Assembly: GCF_000224785.1 (NCBI RefSeq)
Contig: NZ_AGAV01000007.1
Coordinates: 62,001-126,000, forward strand
Direction of reading: 5' to 3'
Length of the DNA stretch: 64,000 nt
Source of the DNA: Lentibacillus jeotgali
GTDB taxonomy: Bacteria; Bacillota; Bacilli; Bacillales; Amphibacillaceae
Positions 43,146 to 52,418 of the stretch are shown here, piece by piece (positions within the stretch are counted from its first letter, which is position 1; every line of letters begins with the position of its first letter). The position numbers were made by a program, and so were the translations under genes. The notes beneath the pieces were generated by a model that did no database searches, was not told where the DNA came from, and saw nothing but the letters and a program-made list of their open reading frames with translations.

Positions 43146-44195
43146 GTGAGAGTGTCAAAACAAGAGTTAACCGATCTAATCCAGACAAAATTAACGAAAG
43201 CCGGTTTACACGAGGAGCATGCGGAGGTTGTGGCTGATGTGTTGGTGTTTGCTGATGCAAAAGGCATTCATTCCCATGGTGCCATGCGTGTTGAGTACTA
43301 TGCTGAACGCATTGCAAAGCATGGCATTAATAATCAGCCGCAATTTAACTTCGAAGAGACAGGTCCAAGTTCAGGTATTTTGCATGGCGACAATGGCGCT
43401 GGTCATGTTGCTGCAAATCTTGCCATGGATGAAGCGATCCAGATGGCTAAGAAAACTGGTGTAGCAGTTGTTGGTGTAAAAAACATGAGTCATAGCGGGG
43501 CAATTTCTTATTTCACTGAACGTGCTGCGGCGCAGGATCTAGTTGGGTTTTCCGTTTGTCAGTCAGACCCGATGGTCGTGCCATTCGGTGGTGCAGAAGC
43601 TTATTACGGAACCAATCCGATTGCGTTTGCTGCACCGGGGAAAAATGGCAAGTGTATCAGCTTTGACATGGCTACAACCGTTCAGGCCTGGGGCAAAATT
43701 TTACATGCACGCTCCAAAAATGAATCGATTCCTGAGACTTGGGCGGTTGACAAAAATGGCGAGGCGACCACAGATCCGTTTAAGGTTCAAGCACTTCTGC
43801 CAATTGCTGGTCCTAAAGGCTATGGCCTGGGAATGATGGTGGATGTGCTGGCTGGTGTGTTGCTTGGTCTTCCGTTTGGCAACAAGGTGTCCAGCATGTA
43901 CCACGATTTGACTGAAGGCAGAAACCTCGGGCAGCTTCATCTTGTGATTAATCCGGAACAGTTTACAGCGATCAATCAGTTTAAGGATAATATAACAACT
44001 GTCATGAACGATCTAAATAATATCAAACCAGCCCCAGGCTTTGATCAGGTCTATTATCCGGGGCAAAACCTGGAGGTCATTCAAGCGGATTATGAAGCGA
44101 ATGGTATCGAAATTGTTGATGACATTTACAATTATTTAACGTCGGATGCCATTCATTATAACGCATATGATTCGAAAGACCCGTTTGCTGAATAA
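43146..44195 (+). CDS. allD: Ureidoglycolate dehydrogenase, first copy
   Basis: A 349-residue NAD-dependent oxidoreductase of the malate/L-lactate dehydrogenase (LDH2) family that oxidises (S)-ureidoglycolate to oxalurate. It has GIHSHGAMRVEYYAERIAK, ISYF and DPMVVPFGGAEAYYGTNPIAF, almost identical to E. coli AllD. Start GTG 43146 is six bases after AAGAGGTG and gives MRVSKQELTD, aligned with E. coli MKISRETL. A second copy follows after 63 bp. Confidence 0.94.
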   Translation: MRVSKQELTDLIQTKLTKAGLHEEHAEVVADVLVFADAKGIHSHGAMRVEYYAERIAKHGINNQPQFNFEETGPSSGILHGDNGAGHVAANLAMDEAIQMAKKTGVAVVGVKNMSHSGAISYFTERAAAQDLVGFSVCQSDPMVVPFGGAEAYYGTNPIAFAAPGKNGKCISFDMATTVQAWGKILHARSKNESIPETWAVDKNGEATTDPFKVQALLPIAGPKGYGLGMMVDVLAGVLLGLPFGNKVSSMYHDLTEGRNLGQLHLVINPEQFTAINQFKDNITTVMNDLNNIKPAPGFDQVYYPGQNLEVIQADYEANGIEIVDDIYNYLTSDAIHYNAYDSKDPFAE

Positions 44196-44258
44196 TCATA
44201 CAGAGACGATTGGAAGTTAATCTATGTTTATATAAGAATTGACTGAGAGGTGATAGTG

Positions 44259-45308
44259 TTGAAAGTATCCGAGCAAAAATTAAAGGAATTAATGAAAAAT
44301 AAACTTCATCAGGCAGGTCTGACAGAAGACCATGCAAACGGTGTAGCAGATGTATTGGTGCATGCTGATCTACGGGGCGTTCATTCCCACGGAGCGATGC
44401 GAGTGGAATATTATGCAGAGCGTATCGCAAAAGGTGGTATTAATACCAATCCCCAGTTTGTCTTTGAAAAGACAGGCCCAAGTACTGCGATGTTTGATGG
44501 TGATAATGGTGCCGGTCATGTCGCTGCTAAAGAAGCAATGGATGAAGCGATTGATATGGCAAAAGAGAATGGTATTGGGGTTGTCGGTGTTAAAAGAATT
44601 AGTCACAGCGGATCGTTATCCTACTTTGTCCAGCAAGCTTCTAAAGAAAACTTAATCGGCTTATCCGTTTGCCAGTCAGATCCAATGGTTGTTCCATTTG
44701 GCGGAGCTGAAGCATATTATGGTACGAATCCAATTGCCTTTTCAGCTCCTGGTGAAGAAGAAGATTTCATCACCTTTGATATGGCAACGACTGTACAAGC
44801 ATGGGGAAAAATTTTGCATGCACGTTCAAAAAATGAAGCGATCCCTGAGACTTGGGCGGTAGATGAAAATGGTGAAGCAACGACCAATCCGTTTGATGTA
44901 AAAGCTTTACTGCCAATCGCAGGTCCAAAGGGATATGGCTTAATGATGATGGTCGATGTATTATCCGGTGTTCTTCTTGGTGTACCATTTGGAAGCAATG
45001 TATCCTCCATGTATCAAGATTTAAGTGAAGGACGGAACTTGGGACAGCTCCATATCGTGATTAACCCAGCCTACTTTACTGATATAGCGACGTTTAAACA
45101 AAATATTTCGCAGACAATGAAAGACTTAAATGCGGTAAAACCAGCACCAGGCTTTGAACATGTATCGTATCCCGGTCAGCGAAGTATTGAAAGAGCACAA
45201 CGTTATCAAAAAAATGGCATTGAAATTGTGGATGAAATATACGACTATTTAGTTGGCGATGCCATCCATTTTGACAATTATAATCATAAAGATCCGTTTG
45301 CAAAATAG
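44259..45308 (+). CDS. allD: Ureidoglycolate dehydrogenase, second copy
   Basis: A 349-residue paralogue of the preceding gene, sharing long identical blocks (DPMVVPFGGAEAYYGTNPI, FDMATTVQAWGKILHARSKN). Start TTG 44259 follows GAGAGGTG and gives MKVSEQKLKEL. Differences cluster in the region after APG (EEEDF versus KNGKC) and in surface positions, so the substrate pocket seems kept. Probably a tandem duplication. It may differ in regulation, cofactor or stereochemical preference; nothing in the sequence settles this. Confidence 0.93.
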   Translation: MKVSEQKLKELMKNKLHQAGLTEDHANGVADVLVHADLRGVHSHGAMRVEYYAERIAKGGINTNPQFVFEKTGPSTAMFDGDNGAGHVAAKEAMDEAIDMAKENGIGVVGVKRISHSGSLSYFVQQASKENLIGLSVCQSDPMVVPFGGAEAYYGTNPIAFSAPGEEEDFITFDMATTVQAWGKILHARSKNEAIPETWAVDENGEATTNPFDVKALLPIAGPKGYGLMMMVDVLSGVLLGVPFGSNVSSMYQDLSEGRNLGQLHIVINPAYFTDIATFKQNISQTMKDLNAVKPAPGFEHVSYPGQRSIERAQRYQKNGIEIVDEIYDYLVGDAIHFDNYNHKDPFAK

Positions 45309-45323
45309 AAGGGAAAAAAATAG

Positions 45324-45359
45324 TGGAGCTGCTCGTGTTTTGGCGAGTGGCTCCATTTT
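45324..45359 (+). terminator. Terminator after the allD pair
   Basis: TGGAGCTGCTCG (45324-45335) pairs with CGAGTGGCTCCA (45344-45355) with two G-U pairs, followed by TTTTG. Confidence 0.7.
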
Positions 45360-45627
45360 GCATGTTCAGAAAGAATATTGTTCAACTTTAACATTATGAT
45401 ATGCATCTTGATCAAAATTCAAAGAAGGCTTGTTCAAGCTATACAACGAATGATTGTTATTTTGTCCATTCGACATGAAGACTAGTACAGGAAAATGCGA
45501 TATAATGCGTACTAGCGTTGGAAGCGGTTCATATACGTCATGCCAACATTTGCCCATGAGAATTATATGAAATGATGAACATGTTGCGCTTTATAAAATA
45601 CAGAAAGCACAAAAGGAGTTAGAAGAC
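45356..45627. other. Intergenic region before the first NCS1 permease
   Basis: A TATAAT at 45501-45506 lacks a clear -35, again suggesting an activated promoter. A 63-codon minus-strand ORF here has no ribosome binding site or family-like sequence and is not called. Confidence 0.4.
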
Positions 45628-47019
45628 ATGGCAAAGGATATACACAACTCAGAAGAGGTGAATGAACAGCGTTTTCCGAATGTGGAAAAATCTTTAAGGC
45701 CGAATGGCCCAAATGACCGAAAAGTCGGCAAAATCCCTTATTTGTTTATGTGGGTTGGCGATGGTGTCAATATGGGTAATATGACACTCGGAGCCAGCAT
45801 TGTAGTTGCCGGAGCTGCAACCCTTAATATTTTCCAGACATTGTTGGCAGCTTTTATATCCATATTAATTATTTCGACAGTTTTTGCCCTTAATGACAGA
45901 ATGGGTTATAAAGATGGTGTTCCATATGTCATTCAGCTTAGAATGTCTTTTGGGGTGAAAGGAACCGTTATCTCATCACTCTTGCGTGGTGTGCCGGCTA
46001 TTATCTGGTATGGCATTCAGAGCTGGATCGGGGGTTCGGCGCTAAATGAGATCATGATAATTTTGACAGATGGTGCGTTTGATAACATTGCCATTTGTTT
46101 CGTCTTATTGACGCTTGTACAAATTGTTCTTTCATGGTATGGATTCCATTCTATTAAATGGATTGAAACAGTAGCATCCTTTGTTATCATGATTTCCATG
46201 GTTTACGTATTCACTATTTTGGTAACATCATATGGAGATGAATTAGTTACAAACTGGGTACAAATTGATGGAAGCTGGGGATTGCCATTTTTTGGTTATA
46301 TTATGGTTTTCTTAGGGAACTATGCGGCCATATTCCTTAACGCATCCGATTATTCAAGAGAGCTTGAAACGGGCATTAGTGATGGGAAGCGCGGATTCAT
46401 GTATTTCACACCGATTTTTATCTCCTATGGATTTATATTGATGGTTGGTGCGATGACGGCCAGCGTAACAGGTGTAACTAACCCTCCTACTGCTTTAGCG
46501 ATGGTGATTGATAATTCGTATGTAACACTTGGGGTATCCGCATTCATTGTAATGGCTACCATTGCAACAAATATGGTTGCAAATATTATTCCCCCTACCT
46601 ATGTGATTTCATTGATCACAAAAGCTCGGTATAGAGTGGCTGTTACTATTACTGGGCTACTGGCGATGGGAGCTTTTCCATGGATGCTTGTTCAGGAAAG
46701 TAACTCACAAGGTCTGGACTTGTTCATTAAAACATACTCTGCGTTTTTAGGACCGATCGTTGCGATATTGTTAGTCGATTATTATTTGATGCGAAAACAG
46801 AAATTGAATGTAGCTAATCTGTATAAACAGGACGGCCCATTTGCCGGGTATAATTTAAACGCTTTTTTGGCGATGATTATCGGTGCAGCTTTTGCCTTTA
46901 TTAATGTTGACTTGGCTTGGATAATCGGCTTTGTTGTTGCAAGCATTGTATATCCGCTGTTATCGAAATACGCTTTCCAAGGGTCCAGATTTAAAGAAGG
47001 TACAATATTTGAGAAATGA
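45628..47019 (+). CDS. NCS1 family permease, probable allantoin/purine uptake
   Basis: A 463-residue carrier with 12 predicted membrane helices of the nucleobase:cation symporter-1 family. It includes VGDGVNMGNMTLGASIVVAG in the first helix region and NASDYSREL in the middle, the conserved substrate-site area. It is closest in style to cytosine permease (CodB)-like members. Its place between allD and the allantoinases suggests uptake of allantoin or a related ureide. A second NCS1 gene of a different subgroup follows after its own promoter. Confidence 0.88.
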   Translation: MAKDIHNSEEVNEQRFPNVEKSLRPNGPNDRKVGKIPYLFMWVGDGVNMGNMTLGASIVVAGAATLNIFQTLLAAFISILIISTVFALNDRMGYKDGVPYVIQLRMSFGVKGTVISSLLRGVPAIIWYGIQSWIGGSALNEIMIILTDGAFDNIAICFVLLTLVQIVLSWYGFHSIKWIETVASFVIMISMVYVFTILVTSYGDELVTNWVQIDGSWGLPFFGYIMVFLGNYAAIFLNASDYSRELETGISDGKRGFMYFTPIFISYGFILMVGAMTASVTGVTNPPTALAMVIDNSYVTLGVSAFIVMATIATNMVANIIPPTYVISLITKARYRVAVTITGLLAMGAFPWMLVQESNSQGLDLFIKTYSAFLGPIVAILLVDYYLMRKQKLNVANLYKQDGPFAGYNLNAFLAMIIGAAFAFINVDLAWIIGFVVASIVYPLLSKYAFQGSRFKEGTIFEK

Positions 47020-47413
47020 TAGCTTGTACGAAACACTGTACATGCATTAATCCCCGATCTTTTGACTGAGGTCGGGGATGATTTTATTTAATTTAAACAA
47101 TAAAATGTACAAAGTGAATAAAAATAAAGGTGGGTGTTATGTAAAAGAACCAACTAATTGTGCATAATTTGTTTAATGAGTATAACGACCTGAGGCCTGA
47201 AATGTAGTATAATTGCTTAAGTATTTCGGGAAAGAATCATAAGCGTTATGAAAGTCCTTTATGACTAAGCAAAAAGCAATGAAGGCTTTTTTAATGGTCG
47301 TTTATTGAATACGGATTGTTTAAGCTTGTTAATTTGTAAAAAATTGACTCCCGCCTCATACACCAAAAGAACGAACCTAAGGAAATGTTAAATCTTGCAA
47401 GGGGGTATAATTT
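47020..47413. promoter_or_regulatory. Terminator and control region before the second permease
   Basis: This 394-bp gap holds a terminator (ATCCCCGA 47050-47057 with TCGGGGAT 47072-47079, then a T-rich tail), AATTTAAACAAT (47091-47102), an inverted variant AATTTGTTTAAT (47166-47178), and TATAAT (47208-47213) without a good -35. A later hairpin AAAAAGC/GCTTTTT (47271-47291) with a T-run lies in the leader, possibly an attenuator. Confidence 0.5.
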
Positions 47414-48877
47414 TTGGATCAAATTAAACGAGATCAGCTAAAGGAAGCAGGGTTTAGTGAAGACGTTTTACCAACGAAACCGGCTGATAGAAATTGGAAC
47501 TTCGGCAATTTTGCAACGGTGTGGATGGGTGCTGTTCATAACATTCCCAACTACATCGCCATAGGCGGGCTGTTTGCGCTCGGCATGTCTGTTGGCCAAG
47601 TATTTGCCGCGATTATGTGTGCATCTGTTATTATAGCGGCCATGATGGTGCTTAATGGACATGCAGGGTCTAAATATGGCCTGCCGTTTGCAATGCTTTT
47701 GCGTGCTTCATTTGGTCATAAGGGTGCGATGATTCCTGGTGTCATTCGCGGAGTTATCGCCGCCATTATGTGGTTTGGGTTTCAAACCTATGCGGGAAGT
47801 CAGGCATTCTCCATCTTAATAGGAAAATTATGGCCATCTTATTTAACATTGGGTGGTGAATGGGACTTTTTCGGCCTGACATTGCCGGCAATGATTTCGT
47901 TTTTGTTATTTTGGTTATTTAATGTAGGCTTAATTTTTGGTGGTATGAAAGTGCTTGGCAAATTCACCAATATTCTTTCCCCATTAGTTTATATTGTTTT
48001 TGGCGGTATGGCTATTTGGGCTATTAACCTGGCTGGTGGTATTGAACCAATTCTAAATTATTCAGCAGATGGTATTGACGGCAATAAACTCATTGTGTTC
48101 TTGGGTGCGGTCGTTGCGGTTCTGGCTGCCTGGTCTGCGCCGATGGTAAATGTGTCCGATTTTACGATGCTTGCACGTAAGCCTAAGGATCAAATGTTAG
48201 GACAGACAATCGGCTTGATTGTGACCTATGTGTTATTTGCTGTGGCTAGTATAGCGATTATTGTAGGATCTGAAATTGCATTTGGCACCCCAATTTGGAA
48301 CGTGCTGGATGTGGTTGCACGTTTTGACGGGACCTTTGCAATCGGCATTTCGGTTCTGACATTATGCCTGACCACATTATCCGTTAATGTGACAGGCAAT
48401 ATCGTACCGGCTGGCTATCAGCTGGCAGCATTATTTCCAAAAAAGCTGAATTTCAAGACTGGCGCTACTGTAGCTGCTGTCATTGGAATTCTTATTATGC
48501 CATGGAAGCTGATGGAGAACTCTACAAGTATTTTCACGTTTTTAAATATTGTCAGTGGCTTATTGGGTCCGATTACCGGTGTGATGCTGGCACAATATTT
48601 TGTCATCGATAGAACACACATTGACTTAGAGGAATTATATTCATCCGGTGGAAAGTACAGCTATCAAAATGGTTTTAACGTGAATGCGATTGTAACCATT
48701 ATTGTTGCTGGTGTTCTTGGTTTGATCGGGAATTTCGTGCCATTTTTCGAACCGCTCTATGAAATCTCATGGATTGTGGGTATCGCCTCAGCGTTCATTC
48801 TTTATACATTGCTTGAATTTCCGAAAGCATCGAGGCCGCAGCTGGACAGGGCAAAGACTGCTGCGGGACATAAATAA
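47414..48877 (+). CDS. pucI: Allantoin permease, NCS1 family (PucI-like)
   Basis: A 487-residue carrier with 12 membrane helices, of the PucI/hydantoin-permease subgroup. The N-terminus has D-R-N-W-N-F-G-N-F-A-T-V-W-M-G and HNIPNYIAIGGLFALGM, and the middle NVSDFTMLARKPKDQ, as in B. subtilis PucI. TTG 47414 follows AAGGGGG. It probably takes up allantoin with sodium or protons. The next gene is allantoinase, 35 bp downstream, so they are co-transcribed. Confidence 0.9.
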   Translation: MDQIKRDQLKEAGFSEDVLPTKPADRNWNFGNFATVWMGAVHNIPNYIAIGGLFALGMSVGQVFAAIMCASVIIAAMMVLNGHAGSKYGLPFAMLLRASFGHKGAMIPGVIRGVIAAIMWFGFQTYAGSQAFSILIGKLWPSYLTLGGEWDFFGLTLPAMISFLLFWLFNVGLIFGGMKVLGKFTNILSPLVYIVFGGMAIWAINLAGGIEPILNYSADGIDGNKLIVFLGAVVAVLAAWSAPMVNVSDFTMLARKPKDQMLGQTIGLIVTYVLFAVASIAIIVGSEIAFGTPIWNVLDVVARFDGTFAIGISVLTLCLTTLSVNVTGNIVPAGYQLAALFPKKLNFKTGATVAAVIGILIMPWKLMENSTSIFTFLNIVSGLLGPITGVMLAQYFVIDRTHIDLEELYSSGGKYSYQNGFNVNAIVTIIVAGVLGLIGNFVPFFEPLYEISWIVGIASAFILYTLLEFPKASRPQLDRAKTAAGHK

Positions 48878-48912
48878 AGATCTGATTTTTGCATGAAAGG
48901 AGAACTTCTAAC

Positions 48913-50271
48913 ATGGTTTATGATTTAGTAATTAAAGGTGGCGACGTTGTTTTTCACGATGGTGTCCGCAAAGTTGATATTGGCATTAAAGATGAAAAGA
49001 TTGCCTGCATTGCAACACATATTGAGGATGAAGCCAAAGCGGTAATCCAGGCAAGCGGCCAATACGTGATGCCGGGCATGATTGATACACACGTTCATAT
49101 CAGTGAACCGGGCCGCACCGAATGGGAAGGATTTGAAACAGGTTCCAAAGCGCTTGCTGCAGGCGGTACGACAAGTTATGTGGAAATGCCTTTAAATGCT
49201 TTGCCTGCAACAACGAATAAAGAAGCACTTGATTTGAAACTGGAGGCAGCCAAGTCACAAAACTATGTCGATTATGCGTTTTATGGCGGACTTGTTCCAG
49301 ATAATCTGGACAAGCTGAATGAATTGACAGATGCAGGTGTTCTTGCTTTTAAATGTTTTACTGCCAACTGCGGCAGTGATATACCGGGTGATTTCACAAA
49401 TGTGGATGACTATACGCTCTATAAAGGTATGCAAAAGCTGGCTGAGCGGGATCAATTATTATGTATTCATGCGGAAAATGCGGATGTAACAGACAATCTT
49501 GCTAAAGAAAAAGTGCGGCAAGGGAAGACAACCGCAATGGATTTTGTTGAGTCCCGGCCAATTTTTACAGAAGTGGAAGCTGTTCAGCGCGCCTTACTAT
49601 TTGCCAAAGAAACAGGCTGTAAATTGCACCTCGTTCATATCAGCAGTTCGGAAGCAATCCAAGCGATTCTGCAGGCACAGAGAGAAGGTGTGGACGTAAC
49701 AGTTGAATCATGTGTCCATTATTTTGCCATGACAGCAGAAGATGTTGCAGAAATTGGTCCGAAAGCAAAATGTCAGCCGCCATTGCGAAAAGCTGAAGAT
49801 CAGGCTAAATTGTGGGATGAACTGATGGATGGCAATATTGATTGGGTAACGTCTGACCATTCCCCGTGTACAGAGGATTTAAAAGAAGGCAATATATTTG
49901 ATGCCTGGGGTGGTATCAGCGGTGCACAGAACAATGTTGACCTTATGTTTGATCTGGCAGTGAAACAGCATGGCTTGTCGGTCAGCCGGTTCACGGATTT
50001 GATTGCAAAAACACCATCAGAGCGTTTCAACCTGCCGAATAAAGGCGAAATCGCTGTTTCCAAAGATGCCGATATCATTTTAGTCGATTCGAATAGCGCA
50101 TATACCCTGAAACAGGAAGATCTTTATTATAAAAATAAACACAGTGCATATGAAGGCCGAAAAATCAATGCACGCGTCACCAAAACAATCGTTCGCGGAA
50201 ATGTCGTATATGATCTGGATCAAGGAATTGCAGGCGAACCGATTGGCCGATTGATGTCAGCCAATCAGTAA
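48913..50271 (+). CDS. allB: Allantoinase, enterobacterial AllB type
   Basis: A 452-residue amidohydrolase that opens the allantoin ring to allantoate. Metal ligands are visible: DTH60VH62 and the bridging Lys in LAFKCF; H-V-S-S-like LVHISSSEA and SDHSPC complete the site. The ISEPGRTEWEGFETG and GDFTNVDDY-type stretches group it with E. coli AllB rather than with its neighbour. The start at ATG 48913 follows AAAGGAGAAC. Immediately followed by a second allantoinase. Confidence 0.93.
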   Translation: MVYDLVIKGGDVVFHDGVRKVDIGIKDEKIACIATHIEDEAKAVIQASGQYVMPGMIDTHVHISEPGRTEWEGFETGSKALAAGGTTSYVEMPLNALPATTNKEALDLKLEAAKSQNYVDYAFYGGLVPDNLDKLNELTDAGVLAFKCFTANCGSDIPGDFTNVDDYTLYKGMQKLAERDQLLCIHAENADVTDNLAKEKVRQGKTTAMDFVESRPIFTEVEAVQRALLFAKETGCKLHLVHISSSEAIQAILQAQREGVDVTVESCVHYFAMTAEDVAEIGPKAKCQPPLRKAEDQAKLWDELMDGNIDWVTSDHSPCTEDLKEGNIFDAWGGISGAQNNVDLMFDLAVKQHGLSVSRFTDLIAKTPSERFNLPNKGEIAVSKDADIILVDSNSAYTLKQEDLYYKNKHSAYEGRKINARVTKTIVRGNVVYDLDQGIAGEPIGRLMSANQ

Positions 50272-50319
50272 ATCAACCAGTAAGTTTATTTTTAATCAGA
50301 GATTTGGGAGGAAATAATT

Positions 50320-51651
50320 ATGGCTATGTACGATGTCATCATAAAAAATGGAACCATTGTAACAGCCGATTCAACATTTCAGGGAGATATCGCCATAAAA
50401 GACGGTAAAATGACAAAGGTCGTGACGAATAAGCCACTGGAAAACGATGCAGCTGAAATCATTGATGCAGAAGGCCTGCACGTACTTCCTGGCTTAATCG
50501 ATCCGCATGTGCATTTTAATGAGCCTGGAAGAACCGAATGGGAAGGACTGGAAACAGGCAGTAAAAGTCTGGCTGCCGGCGGTGCTACGACATTTTTTGA
50601 TATGCCGCTGAATAGTACGCCTCCAGTTATTGATAAAGAAAATCTGAATGCTAAAAAAGAACTGGCAGCCGAAAAATCGGTTGTAAACGCAAATTTCTGG
50701 GGCGGACTTGTTCCAGGAAATGTGGATCAATTAAAAGACATGCATGATCGCGGTGTCATTGGATTCAAAGCCTTTATGCCTCCAAGTGGCATTGAGGACT
50801 TTGACAATGCTGATGATGAAACCATTTTTACAGGAATGCAGGAAATAGCTTCGCTGGGTTCCCGTTTAGCCGTCCATGCAGAAAGTCCGGTTATCTGTGA
50901 ACAACTGGCAAAGGAAAAACAGCGTCAAGGAAAAACATCTGCAAGAGATTTTGCAGAATCAAGACCCATTATTTCAGAAATCGACGCTGTCAAACACCTC
51001 ATCTCTTATGCAGAAGCTACCGGGTGCAAACTTCATATTGTTCATGCCAGCAGCCGCAAAGTCGTTAAGATTGTAAAAGATGCACAAGAGCGCGGTGTTG
51101 ATGTAACCGTTGAAACATGCCCGCATTATCTGGCATTAACGGTAAAAGATCTGGAAGAACAGGGCGGCATTGCCAAATGCATGCCACCATTGCGCGATAG
51201 CGATGAAGTAGAAGATTTATGGAATGCCGTACTGCAAGGGGAAATTAATGTCATCGGTTCCGATCATTCCCCTGCACCTGCAGATATGAAGCAGGTTACG
51301 GATAATTATTTCGAAGGCTGGGGCGGTATTTCCGGCGCTCAATCTACATTGAATATTCTGTTGACGGAAGGGTATTTTAAACGTGGACTCACGCTTCAGC
51401 ATTTAGTTCAGTTAGCTTCAGCAAATCCGGCAAAACTGTTCGGGTTGACGTCAAAGGGAACGATCGCTGCAGGCTTTGATGCCGATATAACACTGGTTGA
51501 CTTAAATGAAAACTTTGAATTGAAGAAAGAAGATCTGTTCTATCGTCACCAGCATTCGCCATACGTCGGTAAAACGTATCAGGGAGCTGTTAAAACAACG
51601 ATCGTGAATGGAGCGATTGTTTTTGACAATGGTGATATAACGGCCGGCTAA
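50320..51651 (+). CDS. allB: Allantoinase, Bacillus PucH type
   Basis: A 443-residue allantoinase that differs clearly from the preceding gene: LIDPHVHFNEPGRTEWEGLETG, FKAFMPPSGIEDFDNADD and SDHSPAPADMK are typical of the Bacillus PucH group. The metal ligands (H-V-H, Lys in GFKAF, later His and Asp) are intact. Having both types side by side suggests acquisition of one rather than simple duplication. Ribosome binding site TGGGAGGAA. A terminator follows. Confidence 0.93.
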   Translation: MAMYDVIIKNGTIVTADSTFQGDIAIKDGKMTKVVTNKPLENDAAEIIDAEGLHVLPGLIDPHVHFNEPGRTEWEGLETGSKSLAAGGATTFFDMPLNSTPPVIDKENLNAKKELAAEKSVVNANFWGGLVPGNVDQLKDMHDRGVIGFKAFMPPSGIEDFDNADDETIFTGMQEIASLGSRLAVHAESPVICEQLAKEKQRQGKTSARDFAESRPIISEIDAVKHLISYAEATGCKLHIVHASSRKVVKIVKDAQERGVDVTVETCPHYLALTVKDLEEQGGIAKCMPPLRDSDEVEDLWNAVLQGEINVIGSDHSPAPADMKQVTDNYFEGWGGISGAQSTLNILLTEGYFKRGLTLQHLVQLASANPAKLFGLTSKGTIAAGFDADITLVDLNENFELKKEDLFYRHQHSPYVGKTYQGAVKTTIVNGAIVFDNGDITAG

Positions 51652-51990
51652 CGTTTTTCATGTGGTTAACGGACGATTCCGTTAACATCCCAAATCCTTA
51701 TGACAAGGGTTTGGGATTTTTTATAGGTATCTTCTGATAAATGATTATCGTCTAACTTGTATAATCAATTGTTTAATGATAACAAAATAAAAAAAACGGT
51801 TGTACAACTTATACAATTGAAAGCGGTTAATTTGGTTCTATACCAACATTTACTTATGTCAGGTATTCGTTTATGGTAAGGTGAAACGATTTCAATATAT
51901 AATCCGTTCAGATGGGAAGCTCCATAACAAATCACATATAACATTCAAGAATTATCAGCAACCATAAAATGGAAAAGGAGAAAATTCATG
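51652..51990. promoter_or_regulatory. Terminator and control region before ridA
   Basis: Terminator: ATCCCAAATCC (51687-51697) with GGGTTTGGGAT (51707-51717), followed by TTTTTT; a small GTTAAC hairpin precedes it. Further on, CAATTGTTTAATGATAAC (51766-51783) contains an inverted TTAAACAATTG, a variant of the motif seen upstream of the other units of the island. Confidence 0.6.
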
Positions 51991-52371
51991 ATGACAAGAA
52001 AAACCTATGAAGCAAAAAATGCAATTGTATCAGGTCCTTATTCGCACGCGGTTGATGCTGGTGAATTTGTATATTTTTCGGGGCAGACAGCAAAGAACGC
52101 TCCAACTGCAGCGGATATGAGCGGCGATATTCAAGCCCAAACGAGGCAATGCTTTGCAAATTTATTTGACGTATTGGAAACGTCCGGCCTTACGAGTGAC
52201 GATGTCGTCAAAGTAAATGTCTATCTGACAAGCATGAAGCATTTTGCTACCATGAATGAGGTATACGAAACACAATTCAGGGAACCTTACCCGGCCCGAA
52301 CATGTGTGGCAGTGCTGGAATTACCGCTCGAAGCAGAAGTTGAAATTGAAATGATCGCCAGGAGAACCTAA
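51991..52371 (+). CDS. ridA: RidA family enamine/imine deaminase
   Basis: A 126-residue YjgF/RidA protein; the active-site Arg is in Y-P-A-R-T and the hydrophobic core AVLELPLEAEVEIEMIARR is typical. RidA proteins hydrolyse reactive enamine/imine intermediates to ketoacids and ammonia. In this setting it may remove imines formed from unstable ureidoglycine; that link is inferred from position. ATG 51988 is the alternative start. AAAAGGAG precedes. Confidence 0.93.
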   Translation: MTRKTYEAKNAIVSGPYSHAVDAGEFVYFSGQTAKNAPTAADMSGDIQAQTRQCFANLFDVLETSGLTSDDVVKVNVYLTSMKHFATMNEVYETQFREPYPARTCVAVLELPLEAEVEIEMIARRT

Positions 52372-52418
52372 GTTAAACACGACATACACGGACTGATGAT
52401 GGCAAAGGGGAGATTGGA

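Noticed and set aside
45366-45557. A 63-residue minus-strand ORF between allD and the permease
   Set aside because: No ribosome binding site and no family-like sequence; it covers a TATAAT promoter candidate for the plus-strand permease.
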